Shown one piece after another: positions 8,397 through 17,591 of a stretch of DNA of 64,000 nt. This stretch comes from DASYAE01 sp036501535 (lineage in GTDB: Bacteria; Actinomycetota; Actinomycetes; Streptomycetales; Catenulisporaceae): contig DASYAE010000062.1 of assembly GCA_036501535.1 (NCBI GenBank), forward strand, positions 20,931 to 84,930, given 5' to 3'. Made by a program: the position numbers and the translations under genes. Position 1 is the first letter of the stretch. Every line of letters starts with the position of its first letter. The notes beneath the pieces are model-generated. The model searched no databases. It saw nothing but the letters and a program-made list of their open reading frames with translations, and was not told the DNA's origin.

Positions 8397-8427
8397 GGTC
8401 TTCCCTTCCGTGCGAACACTCATATGC

Positions 8428-9630
8428 TCACCATGCCACAGGCAGCGCGTGCACGCCGTAGATCGACATCTCGTGCTTGAACGGAACCTGCTCGAACGCG
8501 ATCGCCAGGCGCAGGGAGGGCAGCCGGCGCAGCACCGCCTCCAGCGCGATCTGCAGCTCCAGCCGGGCGAGCGGCTGGCCGAGGCACTGGTGCACGCCGA
8601 AGCCGAAGGCGACGTGGCGCCGCGCGGCCCGCTCGACGTCGAGCTCGCCGCCCGAGGGGAAGACCTCCTCGTCCCGGTTCGCCGCGTTGATCATGAGGAT
8701 CACGCCCTCGCCGGCGCGGATCTCCTGGCCGCCGACGGTCATGTCGGCGGTGGCGACCCGGACCAGCCCGGCCTGCGCGATGGACAGGTAGCGCAGCAGC
8801 TCCTCGACCGCGCCCCTGATCAGCGCGGGCTCGGCGCGCAGCCGCGCGAGCTGGTCGGGGTTGCGCAGCAGGGCGAGCACCGAGAGCGCGGTCATGTTGG
8901 CCGTCGTCTCGTGCCCGGCGACCAGCAGCAGCACGCTCATGGAGGCGACCTCGTCCGGGCCGAGCCCCTCCCGGTTCGCCAGCCGGCTGATGATGCCGCC
9001 GTCCGGGTCACGCCGCTTCTTCTCGGCCAGATCGCCGAGATAGCGGAGCAGGCCGCGCCGGCTCTGCTCGATCTGGGCCGCCGTGGACCGGTTGTCCAGG
9101 AAGGTCCGGCTGCACGCCTGGAAGTACTCGTGGTCCTCATAGGGCACGCCGAGCATCAGGCAGATCACCAGCGAGGGCAGCGGCAGGGCGAACTCGGCGA
9201 CCAGGTCGGCCTCGGCGCGGTCCGCGGTCATCCGGTCCAGCAGGTCCTCGGCCAGCTGCTGCACCTGCGGCCGCAGCGCCTCGATCCGCTTGAGCATGAA
9301 GTCGCCGGTGAGCATGCGGCGCAGCCGGCCGTGCTCCGGGTCGTCCATCCGGACGAAGCTCTGCCCCTCCATGGACAGCGTCCTGCGCGCCTCGGTGAGG
9401 AACGGGAACCCCGGTTTGGACGCGTCGGCGCTGAACCGCTGGTCGCCGAGCACCGTGCGGACGTCCTCGTGCCGGGTGATCATCCAGGCCGGGGTCCCGT
9501 CGAAGAGCCGGACCCGGCAGACGGGCGCCTCGCGGCGGGCGTCCTCGTAGGCCGGCGGCGGGTCGAAGGGGCAGCGGCCGCGAGCGGCGGGGAAGGCGGG
9601 GGGATCGGTCTGCGAGGCAGTCAGGGTCAT
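8428..9630 (-). CDS. Cytochrome P450, CYP105-like
   Basis: This 400-residue soluble bacterial P450 has all the landmarks: the I-helix oxygen-activation motif AGHETT, the K-helix ExxR in EELLRYL, and the heme loop FGFGVHQCLGQ with the thiolate ligand near Cys349. The N-terminal PFDPPPAYEDAR and overall length fit the CYP105/CYP107 group of actinomycete xenobiotic or secondary-metabolism hydroxylases. The substrate is unknown. AAGGAG sits 7 bases before the ATG at 9630. It is followed by its ferredoxin. A 25-bp inverted repeat about 100 bp upstream is a likely operator, suggesting inducible expression. Confidence 0.93.
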   Translation of the reverse strand: MTLTASQTDPPAFPAARGRCPFDPPPAYEDARREAPVCRVRLFDGTPAWMITRHEDVRTVLGDQRFSADASKPGFPFLTEARRTLSMEGQSFVRMDDPEHGRLRRMLTGDFMLKRIEALRPQVQQLAEDLLDRMTADRAEADLVAEFALPLPSLVICLMLGVPYEDHEYFQACSRTFLDNRSTAAQIEQSRRGLLRYLGDLAEKKRRDPDGGIISRLANREGLGPDEVASMSVLLLVAGHETTANMTALSVLALLRNPDQLARLRAEPALIRGAVEELLRYLSIAQAGLVRVATADMTVGGQEIRAGEGVILMINAANRDEEVFPSGGELDVERAARRHVAFGFGVHQCLGQPLARLELQIALEAVLRRLPSLRLAIAFEQVPFKHEMSIYGVHALPVAW

Positions 9631-9733
9631 GATATTGCTCCTTGCGCACTCCTGGCAGATGGCGCCCCGGCGCGTCGCGGCGGACCGCGCGGCGCGCAGG
9701 CGCTGCGCGGTCCGGTCCGGCGGCGGCCGGTTA

Positions 9734-9758
9734 AGTTAGCTGCACGAAGCAACTAACT
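9734..9758. promoter_or_regulatory. Inverted-repeat operator upstream of the P450
   Basis: AGTTAGCTGC, five bases, GCAACTAACT form 10-bp arms with one mismatch in an AT-rich island about 104 bp upstream of the P450 start. This shape is typical of TetR- or MarR-family binding sites. No regulator gene is intact next to it, so the binding protein is not known. Confidence 0.6.
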
Positions 9759-10060
9759 CACCGTAACACTATCTCGCGCTCGGTGATGGTGCCAAGGCGG
9801 GCGGCGGAAGATGTCTGAAACCGACCGGTCCGCTCGGCGGCCGCGCGGCGCGGAAATGCGCGCCCGGGCCGCGCACACGGCGCTGCGCTCGGCGATGCGA
9901 CTCAAGGGACGAATGTGGGCGATGCGCCCATTCGGGCGACCGGTGACTGAGTCGTCCGGATTGCACACGTGGACTGACACGCGAGGTGTGCGGACCCGGA
10001 CGCCGATCGCCGCCGCGCTCGACCGCAGGCATCAGGCCTCTGCGGGGCGCGGCCGGTCGC
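9759..10060. other. Intergenic region, no supported gene
   Basis: The region lies between the P450 operator and the DUF3040 gene. A short plus-strand frame from 9811 (88 codons) begins in a way vaguely like a TetR N-terminus (RRPRGAEMRARA), but it degenerates into low-quality sequence without a recognisable helix-turn-helix. I see nothing I can support as a gene. Confidence 0.4.
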
Positions 10061-10276
10061 TCAATGCGGCAGCGTGAACGCCAGTGTCACGGCCAGCGCG
10101 CTGCAGAGCACGACGACGGTGATGCTGAGCAGGGCCAGGCGGTTGCGCCGAGGACCCCAGCGCAGCCGGATCCATGGGCCCGGCGCGCGCAGGAACCGCT
10201 CGAGCCTCGGGGCTTCGGTCATGAGTTCGAGCTCGATGCGCTGCAGCGTGCGCCGCTCTCGATCCGTCAGTGTCAC
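10061..10276 (-). CDS. DUF3040 small membrane protein
   Basis: About 71 residues. An N-terminal amphipathic part (LTDRERRTLQRIELEL) is followed by a basic segment and one C-terminal hydrophobic helix (LALLSITVVVLCSALAVTLA). This matches the small actinobacterial DUF3040 family, whose role is unknown. I chose the GTG at 10276 because GGAGG lies 5 bases upstream. An upstream GTG at 10294 would put the ribosome site inside the gene. A close paralogue lies at 21410-21634 with the same start architecture. Confidence 0.75.
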   Translation of the reverse strand: MTLTDRERRTLQRIELELMTEAPRLERFLRAPGPWIRLRWGPRRNRLALLSITVVVLCSALAVTLAFTLPH

Positions 10277-10552
10277 AGCATCCTCCGCGAGCACGTGCCC
10301 GGCCGCATACCAGACATAATGCGAGTTACCGCTCGCGCACCGATTATGCAGCTAACAGCGTCCGTGTGACTAGGGTCCGAGCAGAGTCGAATGGTGGCAG
10401 GGAGTGGCCTTCGCACCGTGCGACGTGTTTTCGGGGGAATGCGCCGGGGTCGGCCGGGCCGTCCGGGCCGGGTCCGCTCCGGCCGCGCAACGGCGAGAGC
10501 GCAGGTCCCCGTCCAGGACCTGCGCTCCCATGTTCCGGGTACTCCCGGCTCC

Positions 10553-10765
10553 TCATTCGCCTTGTTCGCCGGCGAGCTCGCCGCCGCCGAAGCCGGATCC
10601 GACGAGCCAGGCCACGAACACGACCGCCGCGATGATCCACAGCACGTGCGCCGCGAATCCCAGACCGCCGAGGATCAGGGCGAGGAGCAGGACAAGCAGG
10701 ATGACACCCGTCGTGGAACTCCTTCCGGACATCCCGTCAGCTCGCCCATGAGCGTTCGGGTCCAT
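10553..10765 (-). CDS. Small hydrophobic membrane protein
   Basis: About 70 residues. A hydrophilic head is followed by two closely spaced hydrophobic segments (VILLVLLLALILGGLGFA and VLWIIAAVVFVAWLVG) and a Gly/Glu tail. It resembles the short hydrophobic proteins (DUF6131-like) common in actinomycetes, function unknown. The ATG at 10765 is preceded by CAGGGAG at about 10769-10775. An internal ATG at 10732 is the alternative. It is monocistronic. Confidence 0.65.
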   Translation of the reverse strand: MDPNAHGRADGMSGRSSTTGVILLVLLLALILGGLGFAAHVLWIIAAVVFVAWLVGSGFGGGELAGEQGE

Positions 10766-10933
10766 GAGCTCCCTGCCACGCATCTCCGGGCGTCCGGACT
10801 GCAAACGGCCGGATAATCCTTTCCGTCGCCGGACCGAGGATGTACGGCCACTCAATGGTCATCAGTGCCCGTGCAATCACGAACGATTGGCTATAAACGG
10901 ATCCGGACCATCAGCTCGTCCGACGCTGCGCCG

Positions 10934-12850
10934 TCACTCGGCGTGCAGCGTCGGCTTGTGCTCGCCGGCGGCGCTGCGCGCCTCGACGTGGCGCCGGACC
11001 GCGGCCACGATGTGCCGCGCCGTCAGACCCGCGTGGTCGAGGGCCTTCTCGGGCGAGGTGGAGCCGGGCCGGTCGCGCACCGCCAGGTGCGCGAAGCAGA
11101 CGGGCAGCCCGACGAGGGCGCGCGCCACGGCCTCGCCGATGCCGCCCTCCGGGTGGTGGTCCTCCACCACCACGGCCATCCCGGTCTGCCGGGCGTTCTC
11201 CCGAACCGCCCCGTCGTCCAGCGGCTTCACGCTGTAGGCGTCGAGCACCCGCGCCGGGATGCCGAGCCGGGCCAGTTCCTGCGCGGCCTTCAGGCATTCG
11301 TGCACGGTCACCCCGGCGCCGATGAGCGTCGCCTGGTCGCCGGGGTTCGCGCCGAAGACCTTCGATCCGCCGATCGGGAAGTCGGTCCCGGCCGGGTAGA
11401 GCACCGGATAGGCGCCACGGGTGGTGCGCAGGTAGCTGATACCGGGAGTGTCGGCCATCGCCAGCGTCAGGGCGGCCGCGCTGGTCGCGTCGCCCGGGTA
11501 GAGCACCGTGGAGCCCGGCAGCGCGCGCATCATCGCCAGGTCCTCCAGGCCCATCTGCGACGGCCCGTCCGGGCCGATCTCCACGCCGCAGTGCGAGCCG
11601 CTCAGCCGCAGGTCGACCCCTGAGATGGCGGCCATGCGCAGGAAGTCGTGCGCGCGGGTGAGGAACGCCGCGAAGGTCGCGGCGTAGACCTTCTGGCCGC
11701 GCACCGCCAGCCCGACCGCGGAGGCGATCATCTGCTGCTCGGCGATGAACATCTGGAAGTGCCGCTCCGGCCGGACCTCGCGGAACTTCTCCGTGCCGGT
11801 CGAGTTGCCGACCTCGCCGTCGAGGACCACCACGTCGGGCCGCGCGGCCAGGACGGTCAGCGCGTCGCCGAACGCTACCCGGGTGGCCACCTTCTCGCCC
11901 GGCTCGTAGCTCGGCGGCTCCAGCCGTACCGGCTCCGCCTCGGCCGTGCCAGGGCCCTCGGCCGGCGCCTCGGCCCGCGGCGGCTGCCCGGTGACCACCA
12001 GGCTCCTGACCCCGCCGAGCTCGGCGACCGCGCGCTCGGCCAGGTCCGGCGGCAGCGCCTTGCCGTGCCAGCCCTCCTTGTCGGCGACCTCGGCGACGCC
12101 GGATCCCTTGACCGTGCGGGCGATCACGACCGTCGGCTCGCCGCTCTCCGCGGCCTCGCGCAGGGCGCTGTCGATCTCCCGCAGGTCGTGCCCGTCGATG
12201 ACCACCGGCCGGCAGCCGAAGGCCGCGACGCGCCGCTCGTAGACCCCGGTCTCCCAGCCGTACTCGGTCTGTCCGGTCTGGCCGAGCCGGTTCACGTCGA
12301 CGATCGCGGTGAAGTTGGCCAGCCCGAGGTGCGAGGCTTTGTCCAGCGCCTCCCAGACCGAGCCCTCGGCCATCTCGCTGTCTCCGCACAGCGTCCACAC
12401 GTGGTACGGCAGCTTGTCGATCGTGCGGCCGGCCAGCGCGACGCCCACGGCGTAGCCGATGCCCTGTCCGAGTGAACCGGTCGCGACGTCCACCCACGGC
12501 AGCTCAGGCGTCGGGTGCCCCTGCAGCCGTCCGCCGCGCCGGTAGGTCGTCATCAACTCGTCGTCGCCGATCACGCCGGCCGCCTTGAACATCGCGTAGA
12601 GCAGCGGCGAGGCGTGGCCCTTGGAGAAGATCAGGTGGTCGTTGGCCGGGTCGTCCGGGCGCTGCCAGTCGTAGCGCAGGTGGCGGGCCATCAGCACGGC
12701 CATCAGGTCGGCCGCCGACATGCTCGAGGTCGGGTGCCCGGACCCGGCGGCGGTGCTGGCCCGGATCGCGTCCACCCGCAGCTGCTGGGCAAGTTCGTGG
12801 ATGTCGGACACCTCGGCGTCCGGCGTGACGTGTTCGCGCGTGATGGTCAT
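10934..12850 (-). CDS. tkt: Transketolase
   Basis: This 638-residue thiamine diphosphate enzyme moves two-carbon ketol units between sugar phosphates (pentose phosphate pathway). The N-terminal domain has GSGHPTSSMSAADLM and GSLGQGIGYAVG. The ThDP/Mg motif is GDSEMAEGSVWEA with the following N in VDVNRLGQ. The pyrimidine-binding domain begins near residue 330, where EKFREVRPERHFQMFIAEQQ contains the catalytic Glu. The C-terminal domain follows. The ATG at 12850 has GGGGAG six bases upstream, and the longer in-frame extension to 12946 is Arg/Ala-rich and rejected. It is shorter and of the single-gene animal/actinobacterial type rather than the E. coli TktA type. No other pathway genes adjoin, so this may be a second, specialised copy. 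Confidence 0.92.
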   Translation of the reverse strand: MTITREHVTPDAEVSDIHELAQQLRVDAIRASTAAGSGHPTSSMSAADLMAVLMARHLRYDWQRPDDPANDHLIFSKGHASPLLYAMFKAAGVIGDDELMTTYRRGGRLQGHPTPELPWVDVATGSLGQGIGYAVGVALAGRTIDKLPYHVWTLCGDSEMAEGSVWEALDKASHLGLANFTAIVDVNRLGQTGQTEYGWETGVYERRVAAFGCRPVVIDGHDLREIDSALREAAESGEPTVVIARTVKGSGVAEVADKEGWHGKALPPDLAERAVAELGGVRSLVVTGQPPRAEAPAEGPGTAEAEPVRLEPPSYEPGEKVATRVAFGDALTVLAARPDVVVLDGEVGNSTGTEKFREVRPERHFQMFIAEQQMIASAVGLAVRGQKVYAATFAAFLTRAHDFLRMAAISGVDLRLSGSHCGVEIGPDGPSQMGLEDLAMMRALPGSTVLYPGDATSAAALTLAMADTPGISYLRTTRGAYPVLYPAGTDFPIGGSKVFGANPGDQATLIGAGVTVHECLKAAQELARLGIPARVLDAYSVKPLDDGAVRENARQTGMAVVVEDHHPEGGIGEAVARALVGLPVCFAHLAVRDRPGSTSPEKALDHAGLTARHIVAAVRRHVEARSAAGEHKPTLHAE

Positions 12851-13414
12851 CGTGACTCCCCGGCTCGCTGTCGTCGGTGGCCCCCGTCCCGCAGCGCCGG
12901 TCCGGGGCCGCGCCGCCCGGGCTCTCCCTGCGCGGCCCGGGCCCACAACAAGGCCGCCGGGTTCCCGCTGCGGCCGCGGCCATGCGTCGCCGGCCTCGGA
13001 TTGCGCTCATCGGGGGAATCCCGGCTCTACCGCCGATCGAGTGATCGATTCCGGTGCGGACAGCGTATCGAGTTCGCGCGTTAACCTTCAGGCTCTGCCG
13101 GGAGGCGCGCCGCACGTGTCGCCGCGCCGGCACCGCGAACTCTGCCGCTTCTTCTGCGCTCGGCGGCGCCATCCGCCGATTGCCCGGCGCGCGCGGCGGG
13201 CAGATGAGCCCCGTTCGCCCCCGTTCACCCGCCGGTCCGCCCCGGTTCGCTCACCCTGCGATTTCAAGCGCCGATCGCGGGTAATCGACACCGTTCGCTC
13301 TTTGCCGCACCGCAGTATCGCTGTACCTCGTATGCATCACCCGCTGTGCCTACGGCCGAGGGAGTCGCGCGCCGTCGCACCGGGCTCCGTCCACCGGCGA
13401 AGGAGATCACGCGG
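12851..13414. other. Divergent intergenic region
   Basis: About 560 bases between transketolase (minus) and the YihY-family gene (plus). It holds ribosome sites at both ends. The middle part (13020-13090) is less GC-rich and is where promoters would be expected. I see no gene, RNA or repeat that I can support. Confidence 0.5.
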
Positions 13415-14377
13415 ATGAGCCTTTCCCTCAGCGCCGCACTGCGGGCCGCCGACGCGTTCCAGCGGCGGCACCGGCCGATCGCGTTCACGGTCGCGGTGCT
13501 GCGCAAATTCAACGACGACCAGGCCGGCAACCTCTCCGCGCTGATCGCCTACTACGCCTTCGTCTCCGTCTTCCCGGCGCTGCTGCTGCTGGTCACGGTG
13601 CTCGGTGTCCTGCTGCGCGGCGACCCGTCGCTGCAGCAGAAGGTGCTCAACTCGGCGCTGAGCGACTTCCCGGTGATCGGCCAGCAGCTGCACTCGAACA
13701 TCCACTCGCTCAACCGCACCGGCGTCGGCTTCGTCGTCGGCATCTTCGGCGTCGTGTTCGGCGCGCGCGGCGTGGCCCGCGCGGTGCAGAACGCGATGAA
13801 CACGGTCTGGGAGGTGCCGCGCTACGAGCGCCCCGGCTTCCCGACCGCCTATGTGCGCGACCTCGCTGTCATCGGCGTGCTCGGACTCGGCGTCCTCGGC
13901 ACCACCGTGCTCTCCGGCATCGGCGCGCTGGCCGGGGGAGTGCTCGGCAGCGTGCTGGCGATCGCCGCCTCGCTCGTGGTGAACATGGGCTTGTTCCTGC
14001 TCGGCCTGCGCGCCGCCACCGCGGCCGCGGTGACCTGGCGCGACCTGCGCATCGGCGCGGCGCTCGCGGCGATCGTCTGGCAGATCCTGCAGACGTTCGG
14101 CGTGTACTTCATCACCCACTCGCTGCGCCACGCCTCGACCCTCTACGGCGTCTTCGGCGTCGTGCTCGGCCTGATCGCCTGGTTCTACCTGCAGGCGCGG
14201 CTCACGCTCTACGTCGTCGAGGCCGACGTCGTGCGCAGCCGCGGACTCTGGCCGCGCAGCATCTTCCCGCCGCCCTACACCGAGGAGGACCGCGAGGCGT
14301 TTGCGCACTATGCGAAGGCGAACCAAAGGACGCCGCCGGTGAAGGCGGCGTCCCAGGGCCTGGAGATCAGGGATTAG
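13415..14377 (+). CDS. YihY/BrkB-family membrane protein
   Basis: 320 residues with about six membrane helices. The family hallmark is LSALIAYYAFVSVFPALLLLVTVLG near residues 38-62 (given only to locate it), followed by an amphipathic NSALSDFPVIGQQL block. Later comes ARGVARAVQNAMNTVW and a C-terminal helix pair ending YGVFGVVLGLIAWFYLQA. Members were once called ribonuclease BN but are membrane proteins of unsettled function. ATG 13415 has AAGGAG nine bases upstream. A strong hairpin lies in the last 50 bases of the gene. Confidence 0.88.
   Translation: MSLSLSAALRAADAFQRRHRPIAFTVAVLRKFNDDQAGNLSALIAYYAFVSVFPALLLLVTVLGVLLRGDPSLQQKVLNSALSDFPVIGQQLHSNIHSLNRTGVGFVVGIFGVVFGARGVARAVQNAMNTVWEVPRYERPGFPTAYVRDLAVIGVLGLGVLGTTVLSGIGALAGGVLGSVLAIAASLVVNMGLFLLGLRAATAAAVTWRDLRIGAALAAIVWQILQTFGVYFITHSLRHASTLYGVFGVVLGLIAWFYLQARLTLYVVEADVVRSRGLWPRSIFPPPYTEEDREAFAHYAKANQRTPPVKAASQGLEIRD
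14328..14353. terminator. Hairpin at the 3' end of the YihY gene
   Basis: GGACGCCGCC, six bases, GGCGGCGTCC is a perfect 10-bp stem inside the last codons of the YihY gene. The spacer to the convergent phospholipase D gene is only 24 bases, so it may end transcripts from both sides. It has no U-tract, as is usual in actinomycetes. Confidence 0.5.
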
Positions 14378-14401
14378 CGGTTCGGCTCAGCCCCTTCGGG
14401 C

Positions 14402-16435
14402 TCAGCTCACGTTCACCGCGGTGTCGTCGAGGACGAACGAGGTCTGCTTCGTGTAGTCCTCGGCGCCGGTGAACTTCAGGGTGACCGTCTGCCCGGCGTA
14501 GGCGGACAGGCTGAAGCTGTGCTGGGCGTACCCGGTGTTCGCGTTGAGGTTCGAGTACGTGGCCAGCGTGCCGAGCACCGTGCCGGAGCTGTTGAGCACC
14601 TGCACCGCCAGCGTGTCGTACGCGGTGCTGGTGCTGGTCTCGGCGGTGTTGATGTGCAGCCAGAAGCTGAACTGGTAGGTGCTGCAGCCGCTGGGCAGCG
14701 TGATCGTCTGGGCGACCGTGTCGGTGGTCGTGGTGCCCCATCCGTCCAGCCAGGCGTCCCAGGTCCCGCTGTGCGGCGGCTCGCTGGAGCTGTCGTTGAT
14801 GACGTCGTTGGGGCTGTGGGTCGAGGTCACCGTCCAGGGCGAGGGGCTGGAGCTGCCGTTCTCGAAGCCCGGGTTGCCCAGCAGTTGGGCCGCGGTGCAG
14901 CCGCTGCCGCCGGCGGCGTTGACGGTCCAGCTGAAGCTCGCGGTGCCCGAGGCGCCTGTGGTGTCGGTCGCGGTGACGATGGGCGAGTAGGTTCCGGCGG
15001 TGGTGGGTGTGCCGGAGATCAGGCCGGTGGCGGAGTTGATCGTCAGGCCTGCCGGAAGGGCCTTGGCGCTGTAGCTGAGCGTCTGGCCGGAGGCGGAGTC
15101 GGTGGCGGAGATCTGCAGGCTGGCGGCGGTGCCGACGGTCCCGGTCTGGTTGCCGGGGTTGGCGACGGTGACCGTGTTGCCGGTGCTGGCCGGGTTGACC
15201 GTCCAGCTGAACGACGTGGCGCCGGACGGCCCGCTTGAGTCGGTCGCGGTGACCGTGACGTTAGATGTCGCGGCGGTGGTAGGCGTGCCGGAGATCAGGC
15301 CGGTCGACGAGCTGATCGACAGACCCGCGGGCAGGCCGGTCGCCTTGTAGGACAGCGTGCCGCTGGCCGTGTCGCTCGCGGAGATCTGCAGCGATGCCGC
15401 CTTGCCGACCGTCGAGGTCTGGCTGCCCGGGTTGGTCACCGAGACCACGCCGCTGCCCGCCGTGCCGTTGAAGTCCGCGGTGAACGCGGACTCGAGGCCC
15501 GAGACCACGCCGGCGTCGCTGACGATCAGGCCGAGCTCGCGGTTGTTGCCCAGCGAGTTCGACGAGAAGTTCTCCGAGCCCTGGAAGGCCTTCGCGGTCG
15601 AGGTGCCGTAGTCCGCGACGATCGCCTTGGCGTGGATGTAGTAGCCGGTCGACGAGGTGTAGGTCTTCACCGTCGCGCCGGCCGCCTCGACCTGGCTGAT
15701 CTCGGAGCCGTAGTCGTTGCTCTCGTTCTCCAGGACCAGGCGCACGGTCACCCCGCGCTGGGCGGCGGAGACGATGTCGCCGACCAGGGTGGTGTCGGAG
15801 AACTCCTCCTCCTCGATGTCGAGCGAGTGCTGCGCGCCGTTGATCAGGGCCGCCAGGTGGCTCAGCGAGTCGGTCGGCGACCAGACGAGGTCGTCGCCGT
15901 CGCCCGGGGTGATCGAGGTGTGCGCGAAGTCGGCGTTGAACACCGCCACCACCGCGGCCACGTCGTTCGCGTCGGTGTCGAAGACGCCGTAGTCGCGCGA
16001 GGTCGAGTAGTAGGTGGTGTCCGTGTTGCCGGTGGTGATGTACGACTCCTTGTCGTCCACCGTGATGGTCTTCTGGTGCGTGTAGGTGAACGACGTGGAG
16101 GACCACACTACGCTGATGCCCGCGCCCGTCAGGGCGTTGTAGGTGGCCTGGTCGTAGGACATCTGGGCCTGGTCCAGGATCACCCGGACGTTCACGCCGG
16201 CGTTGTGCCGGGCGATCAGGTCGTTGGCCAGCGTCGTGTCCTTGAACTCGTACATGGTCACGTCGATCGAGCTGGTGGCGCTGTCGACGAAGTTGTAGAT
16301 CTGGGTCTCGCCCTGGTCCGGCAGGACCAGCAGCGAGTAGGTTCCGGCGGCTTGGGCGGGCCCCGCGGCCATCAGGGTGGCTGCGGCTGCGAAGCCTGCG
16401 GCGAGCAGCATGGGTATGCGGCGCAACGGTTTCAT
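14402..16435 (-). CDS. Secreted phospholipase D-like protein with Ig-like repeats
   Basis: 677 residues. A signal peptide (MKPLRRIPMLL...AQA, about 29 residues) precedes two PLD half-domains. The first HKD motif is HQKTITVDD at residue 120, with TGN downstream. The second is HAKAIVADYG at residue 268, with GSEN 19 residues on. Two tandem putative-Ig (He_PIG) modules at about 335-425 and 430-515 share the LPAGL...GLISGTPTT pattern. A C-terminal jelly-roll-like domain (about 520-677) ends it. The PLD pair should form one active site for phosphodiester hydrolysis, and the Ig and C-terminal modules probably attach it to a surface or polymer. AGGAG sits five bases before the ATG at 16435. Nuclease activity instead of lipase is possible. 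Confidence 0.88.
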   Translation of the reverse strand: MKPLRRIPMLLAAGFAAAATLMAAGPAQAAGTYSLLVLPDQGETQIYNFVDSATSSIDVTMYEFKDTTLANDLIARHNAGVNVRVILDQAQMSYDQATYNALTGAGISVVWSSTSFTYTHQKTITVDDKESYITTGNTDTTYYSTSRDYGVFDTDANDVAAVVAVFNADFAHTSITPGDGDDLVWSPTDSLSHLAALINGAQHSLDIEEEEFSDTTLVGDIVSAAQRGVTVRLVLENESNDYGSEISQVEAAGATVKTYTSSTGYYIHAKAIVADYGTSTAKAFQGSENFSSNSLGNNRELGLIVSDAGVVSGLESAFTADFNGTAGSGVVSVTNPGSQTSTVGKAASLQISASDTASGTLSYKATGLPAGLSISSSTGLISGTPTTAATSNVTVTATDSSGPSGATSFSWTVNPASTGNTVTVANPGNQTGTVGTAASLQISATDSASGQTLSYSAKALPAGLTINSATGLISGTPTTAGTYSPIVTATDTTGASGTASFSWTVNAAGGSGCTAAQLLGNPGFENGSSSPSPWTVTSTHSPNDVINDSSSEPPHSGTWDAWLDGWGTTTTDTVAQTITLPSGCSTYQFSFWLHINTAETSTSTAYDTLAVQVLNSSGTVLGTLATYSNLNANTGYAQHSFSLSAYAGQTVTLKFTGAEDYTKQTSFVLDDTAVNVS

Positions 16436-16558
16436 AGTGGCTCCTGGGTAGGGGCACGATACGGGCAGCTTCGGATCACACTCCACCCGGGAAGCCGGAA
16501 CCGGGTTTCGCATACAGACCCCGAAGATGTCGCCGAAATGAACAGCAGACGCTCTCGT

Positions 16559-17392
16559 CTATTTCCGCTCATCAGACTGTTGAACGTGACGCGGACCCAT
16601 CGCTCGGCAAAGTCCGCCGGTGCCGACCCGGTGCGCAAGTCGTACCCGCCCGGCCGGCTTCCGCGCCGCCACGGTGATTATCTCAGGACTCGAATGTGTG
16701 ACCGGGCCGCGGTCCCAGTCGCCGAACTGCCGCTCGACCGCGAGCCCGGCGCCGGAGAGGAACCCGGCCAGCCGCTCGGCACCGAGGAATCGCAGGGTGC
16801 TGTAGCTGACCGGCGGCGGCTGCGCGCCGGCGCCGGCGAAGGTCTGGGTGAAGGTGACCAGGTCGCCGCGCACCTCCCGCACCTCGGACACGTTCCGCAC
16901 CCGCGCGCCCGACGCGTCGACCACCTCGATCGCCCGGTCCGGCGTCCACCGCTCCCAGGCCCGGGCGGCCGGATTGCGCGTCTCGAAGACGAAGCGGCCG
17001 TCCTCGCGCAGCGCCTCGCGGACCGCGGCCAGCGCGACCCGCAGCTCGTCGTCCCCGAGCAGGACCTGGAAGGCGTGCCCGGTCATCACGACCAGGTCGA
17101 ATTCCGCGTGCCAGGCCACTGACGCGAGATCGCCGCGGACCCACTCGACGTCCGAGCGGCGGCGCGCCTGCGCGAGCATCCCCTCGGCCGGGTCGAGCCC
17201 GCACAGCCGGCCGGTGTGGCCCGCTTCCCGGGCCCGGTGCAGCAGCATCCCCGTGCCGCACCCCACGTCGAGCACCGACCGCGCGGACATCACCAGGGGG
17301 AGGTAGAAGCCGAAGTCCTCCCGGCCGTCCCACGGACACATCAGGTCATAGAGAGCGGCGAGCCGCGCGTCCGAGAACAGCAGGTCGACCAT
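16559..17392 (-). CDS. Class I SAM-dependent methyltransferase
   Basis: 277 residues. SAM motif I is SVLDVGCGTGMLL near residue 40, followed by CGLDPAEGMLAQAR (motif II) and DLVVMTGHAFQVLL (motif IV). The last about 100 residues form a beta-rich cap (REVRGDLVTFTQTF). This is the UbiE/COQ5-like small-molecule type, and the substrate is not evident. The chosen ATG at 17392 begins MVDLLFSD, but no good ribosome site precedes it. The frame is open further upstream with shadow-like composition. The gene is divergent from the response regulator at 17592. Confidence 0.8.
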   Translation of the reverse strand: MVDLLFSDARLAALYDLMCPWDGREDFGFYLPLVMSARSVLDVGCGTGMLLHRAREAGHTGRLCGLDPAEGMLAQARRRSDVEWVRGDLASVAWHAEFDLVVMTGHAFQVLLGDDELRVALAAVREALREDGRFVFETRNPAARAWERWTPDRAIEVVDASGARVRNVSEVREVRGDLVTFTQTFAGAGAQPPPVSYSTLRFLGAERLAGFLSGAGLAVERQFGDWDRGPVTHSSPEIITVAARKPAGRVRLAHRVGTGGLCRAMGPRHVQQSDERK

Positions 17393-17591
17393 CCGGCCAG
17401 GCTGCCAGGCCGGATCCGGCCGCCGCGAACGGTTTTCCGGCGTCACCGGTCGCCGCCGCGATACGCGGTCAGGCCGCCGGCGTCCGTCGGGAGAGCACGG
17501 CGGCTCGCGCCTTGCGTCGTGCGGGATATTGATCTCGGCGGGGGATAGCCTGGAACCGGCCCCAGAGCAGCACAATCAGGAAGGGGCGCCG

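Noticed and set aside
9811..10077. Possible TetR-like regulator fragment next to the P450
   Set aside because: Only the first dozen residues resemble a TetR N-terminus. There is no helix-turn-helix, no ligand domain and no good ribosome site.
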